Positions 10,531 to 19,204 of a DNA stretch of 64,000 nt are shown here, piece by piece (the first letter of the stretch is position 1; each line of letters opens with the position of its first letter). The stretch covers positions 62,001 through 126,000 of the forward strand of contig CAUYUJ010016346.1 in the NCBI GenBank assembly GCA_963575745.1, in the 5' to 3' direction. Both the position numbers and the translations under genes were made by a program. The notes under the pieces were generated by a model. That model ran no database searches. It had not been told where the DNA came from and saw only the letters and a program-made list of their open reading frames with translations. Source of the DNA: Prorocentrum cordatum. Its lineage: Eukaryota; Sar; Dinophyceae; Prorocentrales; Prorocentraceae.

Positions 10531-11412
10531 TCACCCCTCTGGGGGATGGTGCTGCGTTGCAGCTCCTTCGGCTGCGATGTCCCTTGCCTGCCGTCCCTCG
10601 GCGTCCCGCCTCTCTTGTTGGGAAGTTGGTGGGGGTGCTGTCTCAGCTGCCTGCGAGGGTCGCGCGGCTGGACACCCCTGAGGTGGTTTCCCTCGGAGGT
10701 TGGGCCAGGCGGGGTCGACCGTCCTCAGCCTGCCGCGGTTGGAGCCGGGGCTGCCACCGGCGGCCGCGGAGAGCATCTCTTCCACCACCGTCTCAGTTAG
10801 GGGGAAGAATGGGCAGACGGGTCCGCCAGCGTCGGGGCCCCTGCCTGTTGCGTCTTGTAGGCGTGCGCATGCGTCATCCGCCGTTAGGGCTGCGCTTCTT
10901 GATACCACGTCCCTTTCATTGGGGTTCCTTGTGCCAACTGGTGGGTGGCGCGCCCAGAACGCCTTGAAGGGGGCGATCAACCTGTGCGAGATAAATGCCC
11001 TGGTGAACACTTGTCGTAATTGCTTCTCAAGTTGCAGCATACAAGTGCCCCAGGCTATGGCGCTTAGTACTGTTCTCCATTTCACTTCGTCTGTGCACCC
11101 CGGCCCGGCCCATTGGGTCGGAGGGCCGAGGGTGCGGAGCGTCTCCGCCGCGCTGCCAAGGAGTTGCTCCCATTGGCGCCTCATGCAGGGTGGCAGGTGC
11201 GCGCTTGCTCTGGGGGCATCGCCTCTCCCGAGCGGGTCTCCGTTTGGTGTTCGGGCGACGCCGTCTGGAGGGGGCCTTGATCTCCCCGCTTGTGCTTGCG
11301 GTGCGCCTTCTGCTAAGGCCTCGCCCGCTGGTTCCTGCGGGGCTGGGCCACCCCCTTCGGCGTTACCTGCGGGTAGGTTTCTGACCGTCTGGGGGGCAGG
11401 TGTCGTTGACAC
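10531..11412 (-). CDS. Unknown ORF upstream of methyltransferase, 293 aa
   Basis: Open minus-strand frame. Residues 1-75 are Pro/Ala/Gly-rich and look disordered. Residues about 78-200 are more globular, with MRRQWEQLLGSAAETLRTL, WRTVLSAIAWGTCMLQLEKQ and FTRAFISHRLIAPFKAFWARH, predicted mostly helical. The end is again low-complexity with Gln/Glu/Arg. I recognise no family. Similar globular-plus-disordered layout in the neighbouring 388-aa ORF suggests both are parts of the element's structural (ORF1-like) protein; this is inference. Confidence 0.45.
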   Translation of the reverse strand: MSTTPAPQTVRNLPAGNAEGGGPAPQEPAGEALAEGAPQAQAGRSRPPPDGVARTPNGDPLGRGDAPRASAHLPPCMRRQWEQLLGSAAETLRTLGPPTQWAGPGCTDEVKWRTVLSAIAWGTCMLQLEKQLRQVFTRAFISHRLIAPFKAFWARHPPVGTRNPNERDVVSRSAALTADDACARLQDATGRGPDAGGPVCPFFPLTETVVEEMLSAAAGGSPGSNRGRLRTVDPAWPNLRGKPPQGCPAARPSQAAETAPPPTSQQERRDAEGRQARDIAAEGAATQHHPPEG

Positions 11413-12197
11413 CGGGTGTGTGGTCCCTGTCTCCCTTCGCTGAGGGGCCGGGTGCTGCGGGCATTGCCCTCGTTGGTGCTGCGCTCCCGTCAGTGTTCCA
11501 GCCCGTGGTGGAGCCTGAGGTCGCGGGCTCTGCTGACCTGCGTGCTCTGCCCCGTGGCGCCTGCCCTCATTCTCCTGGCTGGGGATGCTTGTCGCCCCCG
11601 TTTCTGGGGTGGCGCTCGCGCGGGCGTTTCCTGGAGATGCCGACGGAGTGGCGCTGCCCTCGCCGATGCCTTCCCCTTCTCGGTGTCTAGGGATTCCCGT
11701 TGGGGACTGGGCCCCTTGGCTGCCCTGGCCCCCGGTCTGCGGGGTGCCCGTCTGTACCCCAGGTGAGGGATTTGATTGTCGATTCGAGGGGCTGTTGGGA
11801 GGGGTCTGCGCGCCCTGAGGGTGCGCGCGGTCCTCTGTTCGAGGGCCGCCTTGCCCTCTGTCGCGCGTCCCTTGTGGCTGTTCCTGCCTGGTCCGTGCGT
11901 TCCGCCCTCTGGCCTAACTAGTGGGGTTCACTTGATTGCTTCTGGAGGTCCTTCGTGGCCTGGGCGCTCTTCCCGGGTCGTGTCGCAGTCTATCCTGGCT
12001 GGCGGCCCTTCGGAGCCTCTCGTCTAGGGCTTGGATGCCTTCAAGCGTGCCGAAGGCCATCCTGTGTGCTGTGTCACTGTCAACGTCTGCTCCTCTGCTC
12101 CTTGGGACCTCCAGCCAAGGGTGATGGGCAGTGTATGTGGGGTCTGGTTCTGGGGAGAGCCATTGCGCGAAGGGGAGCTGCCTGGTGACCTCCTCCT
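11413..12197. other. Interval without supported ORF inside retroelement A
   Basis: The minus strand has no long open frame here; plus-strand frames are Pro/Ala/Arg-rich shadows of GC-rich DNA. From composition it may be degraded low-complexity coding sequence of the element. Nothing else seen. Confidence 0.4.
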
Positions 12198-15100
12198 TTA
12201 TTCCAAGCTCCCTAATGAGCTGGCGGAGGTGGCCCCTGTCCAGCTGGGTCCGTCAGCTGAAGGATCCAGATCGCTGCTGTCGAGGCTGAAGGTCCAGCTG
12301 GGTCCGTCCAGCGCGGCCGGGTCCGTCAGCTGAAGGATCCAGATCGCTGCAAAGAGGTCCCAGTTATATCGTCTGATGGGTCTACCCTCTTCCTGTCGTC
12401 TTTGCTCCAATACCAATCTGGTTTGTATGCCTCTTGCCAGGTCGTGAATGCTCTGCTCGTCAATGCACGCGTGGAGCCGGCCGAGCATGCCTTGTGCGCA
12501 CGCTACGGCATCGGTTTCTGCTCTGACCAAGGTGCCTCCTGTCTGCGTCCTGTGACGGGTCTCGTACGTGAGCACCTCTGCGAGGGGGGGAGCGTTCTCG
12601 GGCGAGCCGGGCCTGGGAGTGAATCCACCGCAGCGTGTCTTCTTGGAGGTACGGTCGCGCTGCGAGGCTGGCTGGTGCCAATTCCTAGCTCGTCGGGAGT
12701 CGGTGCAGGTGCTGGCGTGGCGTCCAGCTTTGCTATGCACGGGTCCGTGTAGCAACTGAATGGCTACCCTTATCTGCGGGCGGTCGGCGCCATTGTAGGC
12801 TGCTCTCAGATCGGCCTCAGCTGGTAGGGCGATGGTGACCCACATGGGGGTCGACGTGTATAGGTGGCCATACTGCCCACAGGTGATGATGGATATTGTC
12901 CCTCCTGCCGCAACCGCTGCTGAGAGGTGCTCTCCTGGATGGAGTATGGTGCCGTAGCCCCGCAGTCCGTCCCTGTTCTCTGCGGTCACCGTCCTGGTGG
13001 GGAGCGGCCCGCTCATGGTGCTGTCCACCTCGCGTAGCCATTCCTCGTGGACGTCTGGGGGTGGGGCTCTTACCAGGCTCGCTCTTCCCCTACTGTCCAC
13101 TCCCTCTGGGAGTGGCCGCGCCCTGGTGTGTAGCCTTGCTCCTGCGGAGCCGATTGAGGCCGAGAACATCCTTAGCCTGGTGTGGCTGGGGGCCCACGGG
13201 TCCGGACGCATTGGCGGCGGGCGGGGGGGGCCGACCTGCCTTCCCTCCCTGTCAGACGTTGTAATCTCCCATATCTGCGGCTGTACTGCCCTTCTGGGGG
13301 CCTGCCGAACTGCCTCCTCGGCTATGGCTGCGAAATGCTCTGTTTGGGCCCTGGGAGTTCCCGCGCCCCCTCTGATCTGTTCTCTTGAAGGGGTGGCCGG
13401 GAATATCCTCACCACTTGCGACCCCGCTGTGATGCAGCTGGTCCCGCAGAAGGCTGCCGACGTGTTGGCAGCGGCGCTGAGACGGATCCTTACCTGCGTC
13501 ATGTGGGTGTACTCGCCTGTGTCTGGGAACCTGGCAAACACCGTGGAGACCTGCTCGACCGTTCCAGAGCCTATTGTGGCCTCTACTGCACCCATGATTT
13601 CTTGACGACTACTATGCCCAAGGTCTGCGGGGTTCCATCGGAGGTGGTGGCCTTCCCCCGGGTCGGTGAGTCTGATGAATGATGGGCCGCCGTCCCAGCT
13701 CCCTTCCATGAGGATCCCTCGGGGGCAGCGCGCTGGAGAGGCGCTCGCCGGTCCGAGTGCCCGGGGAAGCTTCTCCTTATGGTATCGCAGTATGGGTGCA
13801 GCTACCCTTTCGGGGGTCTTCAGTAAGAGGATTCCTCCCCCCTTGAGGCCAGCCCTGCATCCTAGGGCCGCCGCCGCCTCTGCGGCCGTTGTCAGAGCGA
13901 TGCAGGTGGCGGCGGAAGAAATTGGGATGTGCACGGAGTCGGGCGCCTCGCTGGACCTCCAGGTGCTTCCGTTGTTGTTGGTCGCCAAAGCGGCTTGGGC
14001 CGCAACCTGGAAGGCCTCTATATGCGAGTCGCCCAGGGTCTGGCCTTGCGTCGTCCTGTCAGGAGGGCGCCTGACCACGTGGTGGTATAGCGGCTCTAGA
14101 CCCTCTCTTAGGAGCGTCTCGTCCCTGGGTAGGGGTATCCTGGTGGTGGCCCACTCGACGCCTCCAGGTGCCTGCTCCGAGTCTTCTAACGTTTGCCTTC
14201 GCCTTAGAATCTGGGCCACCACGGCGTCGTTCCTTTGCCCTGGCGCAAGTATGTGCCGCGCGTCGCTGATGTCCACGCCGTTACCTCCCCAATGCACTAC
14301 CACGGAGGGTGGGATCACCGTTCTTTGGGGGTAGCCTGCTATGTCGAACTGCGCCGCTACTAACTGCACCAGGGGGGGAGTGGTGTGCCCTGTTATTACC
14401 GGGTTCCCTATAGGGAGCAGGTGTGTGATCATGTTCGTGGCGCGGTATCCCCACTGTGCACTGGCGATCGCGATGAGTTCCGTTGGATCAGGGCCTCCCG
14501 GCGCTGGGACTCCCTGCCCTGTCAGGGCCGCGATCCTGCAGGGGCCCGATCCCGAGGCTGCCGACGCCAGCGCCGCCTGCAGCTGGGAAGCGCTGGCGTC
14601 TGCAATGAGGATAGCGGGGGTAGTGTGTTCATCCTCTTGGGCAGTCCCGGTGTTCACCAGTTCTTTAACCTGCTCGTAGGCGCTGGGGCCGAGCATCGCT
14701 ATTACGGTGTCCGTGCCGTCCGCGTGTCTGTCCCCTATTAGCGGTTCTCTAGTGATGACCAGTTCCGCCCTCAGCTCCCTGACCGCCGCCATGAGCAGGG
14801 GGACTGGGGAGGTCGGTGGTCCCTTCTTTCTGGATCCTCCTTGCGGATGTCTGGCTAGGATGGCGGACCATCTGTTCTGGGTAATAATCGGGGTCGACCT
14901 AATTCTCCCTTGCCTGGATGGGGGAGCGGGTGCGTTGCTGCATCCTTGTCCCTCTTCGTCGGCGTGGTCGGAGGGTGGAGTCGAGTTGTCATGGTCGTGG
15001 TCGGTCTCCTCGTCGACGTCCATTCCTTCTGGTTGGGCTGGGGGCCTTCTGCTGTCTGCTACATGCTCTTGGATGCCCTGCAGGTCCCTGACTGTGATGT

Positions 15101-15233
15101 AAGTGTTCGGTCTGCGTATGGCCATCAGGTCGGCCCTTAAGTAGTCAAGCTCCGTTGCCAGTGCTGCTGTCGAGGCTGCTAGCTCGCCGTATGCGATGTG
15201 GGGCCTTATCGGGGCCAGTATTCCGTCTCTCAA
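12198..15233 (-). CDS. Large uninterrupted ORF of unknown function, 1011 aa, retroelement A
   Basis: The longest open frame in the window and uninterrupted while its neighbours are broken. N-terminus (residues 1-65) is helical (ELAASTAALATELDYLRADL). Residues 70-130 are acidic then basic and disordered, with a possible nuclear signal GGSRKKGPPTSP near 132-143. Residues about 140-900 look globular and Ala/Thr/Ile-rich, with many short beta-type runs (for example VIPPSVVVHWGG, AAGGTISIITCGQYGHLY). The C-terminus ends with an imperfect repeat, LDGPSWTFSLDSSDLDPSADGPSWTG, mirrored by a direct repeat of about 75 bp in the DNA at 12235-12340. No signature motif of known enzymes seen. Candidate capsid/ORF1-like or accessory protein; profile search needed to say more. 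Confidence 0.6.
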   Translation of the reverse strand: MRDGILAPIRPHIAYGELAASTAALATELDYLRADLMAIRRPNTYITVRDLQGIQEHVADSRRPPAQPEGMDVDEETDHDHDNSTPPSDHADEEGQGCSNAPAPPSRQGRIRSTPIITQNRWSAILARHPQGGSRKKGPPTSPVPLLMAAVRELRAELVITREPLIGDRHADGTDTVIAMLGPSAYEQVKELVNTGTAQEDEHTTPAILIADASASQLQAALASAASGSGPCRIAALTGQGVPAPGGPDPTELIAIASAQWGYRATNMITHLLPIGNPVITGHTTPPLVQLVAAQFDIAGYPQRTVIPPSVVVHWGGNGVDISDARHILAPGQRNDAVVAQILRRRQTLEDSEQAPGGVEWATTRIPLPRDETLLREGLEPLYHHVVRRPPDRTTQGQTLGDSHIEAFQVAAQAALATNNNGSTWRSSEAPDSVHIPISSAATCIALTTAAEAAAALGCRAGLKGGGILLLKTPERVAAPILRYHKEKLPRALGPASASPARCPRGILMEGSWDGGPSFIRLTDPGEGHHLRWNPADLGHSSRQEIMGAVEATIGSGTVEQVSTVFARFPDTGEYTHMTQVRIRLSAAANTSAAFCGTSCITAGSQVVRIFPATPSREQIRGGAGTPRAQTEHFAAIAEEAVRQAPRRAVQPQIWEITTSDREGRQVGPPRPPPMRPDPWAPSHTRLRMFSASIGSAGARLHTRARPLPEGVDSRGRASLVRAPPPDVHEEWLREVDSTMSGPLPTRTVTAENRDGLRGYGTILHPGEHLSAAVAAGGTISIITCGQYGHLYTSTPMWVTIALPAEADLRAAYNGADRPQIRVAIQLLHGPVHSKAGRHASTCTDSRRARNWHQPASQRDRTSKKTRCGGFTPRPGSPENAPPLAEVLTYETRHRTQTGGTLVRAETDAVACAQGMLGRLHACIDEQSIHDLARGIQTRLVLEQRRQEEGRPIRRYNWDLFAAIWILQLTDPAALDGPSWTFSLDSSDLDPSADGPSWTGATSASSLGSLE

Positions 15234-15241
15234 CTGCAGCG

Positions 15242-16139
15242 TTGCTTATGCCTCGTCAGGGGGGGGGGGGGGGGCCCTGGTAGTAGCGCCGCGACGCTGC
15301 CACTGTCGTTGGCTCTGCAATACGGGCACCGAATGGGCATGGTGCTCCTCCCCTCCCTGAATACTCCTGGCTAGCTAAGTCTCCATTGCTCCAGGCATTC
15401 CTTGCGGAACCGGTGCCCGCAGAGGCCTAGGACTTCCACCGCTCCTCGGAGTTCTCCAGTGCAGATGGTATATGTTTGCTCCCCTTCCCCGGTGCCCCAT
15501 GCTGGTATTTGCTCCGGCTGGCCTCTCGTAGAGCCTCTTCAGCATCTCCGGGCGGGTCGGATGAGTTGGCAATGGCCGCGCCTATGTTCTCTATGAGCAG
15601 TCGTGTTGTAGTGACTGCCTCTTCCTCCGTTAGACGCGCCTCGAGTCCAGCGGCGCTCGCGAGGAGGCGTATTTGCCGGGGTCCGAATGGGGAGTAGGCT
15701 CCGGGAGGGTGCTCCCCTTCTTCGCTCAGTGCGCCTGATATCCGCTGGGGTGTGGACGCCCGCGATTTGCAGCCACCTGCTGAGGACCTCGAACGGTCGG
15801 TTGTCGATGCTCCGTATCTGAAGTACTGGCCGCAGGAGGGGGATGTAGTGAGGCGCCAGACAGAATCATATGGCTCTTGATATCCAATTCACTGGCTCGA
15901 GCTGAGCTCCGGTTTCCCTGAGCAGCCCCTCTGCCACCAACTGGGCTTCTGATCCGTTTAGAGAGGTGCGGTCTATACACTGCTGCCTGGTCCTGCCTGC
16001 GGCTTCCTCGTCTCTTTGAGTCGCGTCTAAGGCGCGTATTAGGGCGTTCAGGGTTTCCCCTCCGCTGAGCGTCTGGGCGGCTGTTCTGTGGCTGCTGCCC
16101 ACTTGGTTTCCCAGTATCTATCTGATGTCTTCGTGCCAA
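15242..16139 (-). pseudogene. Short broken frames between ORFs of retroelement A
   Basis: Contains a plus-strand G16 run (15259-15274; C-run in sense) and minus frames 15726-16139 (137 codons) and 15866-16102, both Arg/Gln-rich and without recognised domain. Probably the interrupted join between the 388-aa and 1011-aa ORFs. Confidence 0.35.
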
Positions 16140-17284
16140 GGTGTGGTGGTGCTCTGCGCTCTTCCTCCTGTGGGGGAGGTGGGCTGTTGTCCTCCTGCTG
16201 TGTTGCTCCTTGTTGCGCTGCTCCTATCCTGTACCCTGGCGTTCCTCAGGCGCGTACCACGGTCCACTGTATTCCTGTCCGCCGTTAGCACTGCCTCCTG
16301 CAGCTGTCCGTGGGGGTCGAGCCATCTCATGATACTTTCCTGCAGCTGCGAATCTATGTATCCCCCTGGAAGCGGGGCAGCGATTGCTCTTCCTGTCTGT
16401 CGTGTCAGGCTAGCAGCCGCCAGTCCAAGCCTGTGGTGTGCTCCTTCAAGTGATGTGACGCCCGCCTGCTGCCATCTCTCGCCCGCGCGTCTGGCTAGGG
16501 CGCGGGGGATTCCGGTGGCTTCGAACACGCGCTCTAGCGTTGCCCTTCCGCCCCCAATCGCCGCGCCCCAGATGAAGGGGACGAGGAGTCGGCTCCATGT
16601 CATGTTGGGGGGAATGGCGTCGCTCGCCACTTGCGAGCGGATCTCGCGGATCTCCTGTAGTACACGTCGCGCGTTCCCTTCGCCTCCCGGGGGGGGTTGC
16701 GCTGTCGGGCTTTGTCTCGGCATGTGTGCTTTGCGTGCTTCGGTCTCCTCCCTTCTCGTGCTCCGCTGTTCGCCCCTTCTGACTACCGGGGCCCCCCTTC
16801 CTCGCGCCATCTTCCGGAGAGCGACTGCTAGACGCACTGCCTCCCCGCGCGGGCTGCCAGGAGCTAGGCTGTCTGCTATGGCCCTTCCGTCGTTTCTGGC
16901 GGTCGCCACGATGGCCCTGCAGGCAACCTCAGTTGCTTCTGTCGCCTCGGCGCTCGTGTCCGTAGCCCAGGACCTGTCCGCTGGGGTGATGGAGAGTGCC
17001 TGGTCTATGAACGAACCTCCTACCTCTCGTCGGAGCCACTCCACGTCCTCGGCAGGGAGCCTTTCAAAGCATTGTCGATACCTTGTCCTCGGGTCCTGCG
17101 CGCTGCGCGCGGGGTTTAGCGATGCTGGGGATCGAGCAGGTATGGCGGCGGTTGGTATTCGCGATAAGCAGCTTGGCACCCAGTTCCGTAGCTGGCTGCC
17201 GGAGGGGTGCTCTTTGATGGCGTGCTGAATGTGCGACATAGCTTCCATAACCCATCCCATCGGGGCACAGCAGAGTCTGGTCAA
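16118..17284 (-). CDS. Unknown ORF of retroelement A, 388 aa
   Basis: Open minus frame. Residues 60-175 are helical and charged (RQCFERLPAEDVEWLRREVGG, ACRAIVATARNDGRAIADSL). Residues 205-330 contain NARRVLQEIREIRSQVA and WSRLLVPFIWGAAIGGGRATLERVFEA, then RRAGERWQQAGVTSLEGAH. The C-terminal 60 residues are Ser/Thr/Gln-rich. No recognised family. It sits directly downstream of the zinc-ribbon frame and may be the continuation of the same ORF1 protein. Confidence 0.45.
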   Translation of the reverse strand: MTRLCCAPMGWVMEAMSHIQHAIKEHPSGSQLRNWVPSCLSRIPTAAIPARSPASLNPARSAQDPRTRYRQCFERLPAEDVEWLRREVGGSFIDQALSITPADRSWATDTSAEATEATEVACRAIVATARNDGRAIADSLAPGSPRGEAVRLAVALRKMARGRGAPVVRRGEQRSTRREETEARKAHMPRQSPTAQPPPGGEGNARRVLQEIREIRSQVASDAIPPNMTWSRLLVPFIWGAAIGGGRATLERVFEATGIPRALARRAGERWQQAGVTSLEGAHHRLGLAAASLTRQTGRAIAAPLPGGYIDSQLQESIMRWLDPHGQLQEAVLTADRNTVDRGTRLRNARVQDRSSATRSNTAGGQQPTSPTGGRAQSTTTPWHEDIR

Positions 17285-17490
17285 GCAGCCTGGCGCTCCA
17301 CGAACTGCCGGTTCGCCCTATACTCCGGCACTCACAAGGCAATCTCCCTCAGCGGCAGGGCGTGTTCCAAGTTGTGCTCCCCTGCCGCTATCCACTGCAA
17401 TTTCCGTCGCGTAGCACCATGCTGCCAGGAGCTCAGCAATCAGCCACGACGGCGAGTAGTTGGTGGCACCTGGCGGGGGGAAGTGGGTGT

Positions 17491-17964
17491 CTATGTGGCT
17501 TGTAATGGGTGCATATCGCGCTCCCACTCTGGCCAGCTGGAAAGCCTCGTGCCTAGAAGATCCAGGGGGTGCCCAGGGGCCTCGAGGTTGTCAGCATGCG
17601 TATCGTCCGTAGGGGCCACCCATGGTGATCCCAACCTGCGGCACACAATGCAATTGGGGATGTCCTGTCGCGTGTTCCAGCAGCCACAATATCCGCATCT
17701 GCCGTTGGGATGGAAGAAATTTCCGAACCTTATCATCTGCGAAGTGCTGTTAACAGGCCAGGATCCTGCCGAGTCGGCGCTATGGGAGTATCTGGGTCCG
17801 CAGATGTCCGGGGCCCTCGGCACGGCACTGAGGACGGCTGGGGAAAACCCACCGTCTCGGCCTGTGCCGCCCAGTGGCAGGGAGAGGACGTCCGTCCCTG
17901 TTTCGACCCAGTGTCCTCTGCTGACAGCCCACTGCCTGACTTCGCTATGGTCTGGGAAGTGCAC
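17491..17964 (-). pseudogene. Zinc-ribbon ORF1-like protein of retroelement A, 157 codons
   Basis: Residues 90-108 read CGYCGCWNTRQDIPNCIVC, five cysteines in the spacing C-x2-C-x-C-x9-C-x2-C. The ORF1 of retroelement C has exactly the same spacing with the same CGxCGC start. RanBP2-like ribbons of this kind bind RNA or protein and are plausible for an ORF1 nucleic-acid chaperone. Residues after 110 (SPWVAPTDDTHADNLEAPG) are acidic. The ORF is short and probably a fragment of a longer protein with the 324-aa ORF upstream and the 388-aa ORF downstream. Confidence 0.65.
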
Positions 17965-17988
17965 GGCGTTGCGGCGGTGCTCGTGGAC

Positions 17989-18963
17989 TCAGTATGTACA
18001 CACCCTGGCCCTGTGCTCTGAGTTGGTGTCGGCTGGGCCGTTTTCCGCAACATCCGGCGCAGGGTCGCGTCGCCAACTGGACAGACCGAGTAGAGCGGGG
18101 GGGGAGAGGCCCCCTGACGGGTCCCCCACTCCGATGTCCGCGTAGAAAGCCGCCTGCCGTAGAACATCATTATCCTTTTCTGCCGCGATGGCTTCTGCCT
18201 GCGCTGGCTTCTCAAAGCCCTGCATTCCTGCTTCGATGTCTGGGTCTTGTGACAGGCTTGCGTAGAGGAGCGCAAGCACCTGGACTGGATCCGGACCTAC
18301 TCCGCCGAGCCTAGACTCGCGGTCAGATTCTGTGATGGACCAGACCAGCCAGGAGAGATCCAGCTGGGCCATCGCCGAGGCGCGGTTGTGGAGGCTTCTT
18401 GCGCCTTCTGGTTGCTGCCTCGCGGGGCCGGGGCCTTCCCTGAGCGAACGGTTGTTTCCCCTTGCAGCGGGAGGGCCAACGTCCCCTGGGGGGTGTCCGA
18501 GCCAGCAGAGACTCATTAGCTCGACCAACCCTTCACGCATGGCCTGGCTGTGAGGGGGGTCGCTGTGGATGCTCCTCCATGGCCCGCCCCTAGGCTCGCG
18601 TTGCTCCACGAGGGCGGAGATGGGACCCCCTCTCATGGTGTTCCTGGGATCCATAACTATTGGGGCCTGGCAGGGTGAGTCGACGTTGCGCGACGCCCCT
18701 CGTCTTGGCGGCGGAGGGGGCCTGAGCTGGGGCGCGCGCCCCCCCTGTCTGAGCGCGCCCCCCCAACTTGCTGGGTTGCGGGTCCCTGAGCCGTGAGGGG
18801 GGGCGGGCCAGATGCCTGGGGGAGGGGAGACTGGGCTGTCGCGACCCCGAGCGTCCGAGTCGGTGGTGCTGCCATCAACGCCATCCCAATCGATCACCCC
18901 CTCGTCGCTCGGGGTGTCGTCCCTTCCTTCGCCCTCCCTTGACGGGGGCTCCCCTGCGGCCAT
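17989..18963 (-). CDS. Unknown ORF of retroelement A, 324 aa
   Basis: Open minus frame overlapping nothing supported. Residues 1-120 are acidic then Pro/Arg-rich and disordered. Residues about 125-290 are more globular: EGLVELMSLCWLGHPPGDVG, AMAQLDLSWLVWSITESDR, VLALLYASLSQDPDIEAGM, KDNDVLRQAAFYADIGVGD. No recognised family. Its end lies 25 bp before the zinc-ribbon frame, suggesting one protein split by a shift. Confidence 0.4.
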   Translation of the reverse strand: MAAGEPPSREGEGRDDTPSDEGVIDWDGVDGSTTDSDARGRDSPVSPPPGIWPAPPHGSGTRNPASWGGALRQGGRAPQLRPPPPPRRGASRNVDSPCQAPIVMDPRNTMRGGPISALVEQREPRGGPWRSIHSDPPHSQAMREGLVELMSLCWLGHPPGDVGPPAARGNNRSLREGPGPARQQPEGARSLHNRASAMAQLDLSWLVWSITESDRESRLGGVGPDPVQVLALLYASLSQDPDIEAGMQGFEKPAQAEAIAAEKDNDVLRQAAFYADIGVGDPSGGLSPPALLGLSSWRRDPAPDVAENGPADTNSEHRARVCTY

Positions 18964-19204
18964 CCCTGTCCTTGTGGTGTGGCCATGCTCCGCGCGGTGC
19001 TACCCCTCTCCCTCCGCGAGGTTCACTCTCGTGCCGAATGGCACCGTGGGGGATATCTCGACGTCCTCTGTCGCGTCAGTCCTGGGCAGGCTGGTCGGAC
19101 ATGCTGTAGTGGGATCGTGTGGAGAGGGGGAAATCCTGCCTGGAGAGGCTGTGATGTGCCCCTCTCTGGGGGGCTCTGCCGTGTAATGTGCCCTCTCGCC
19201 CGTA

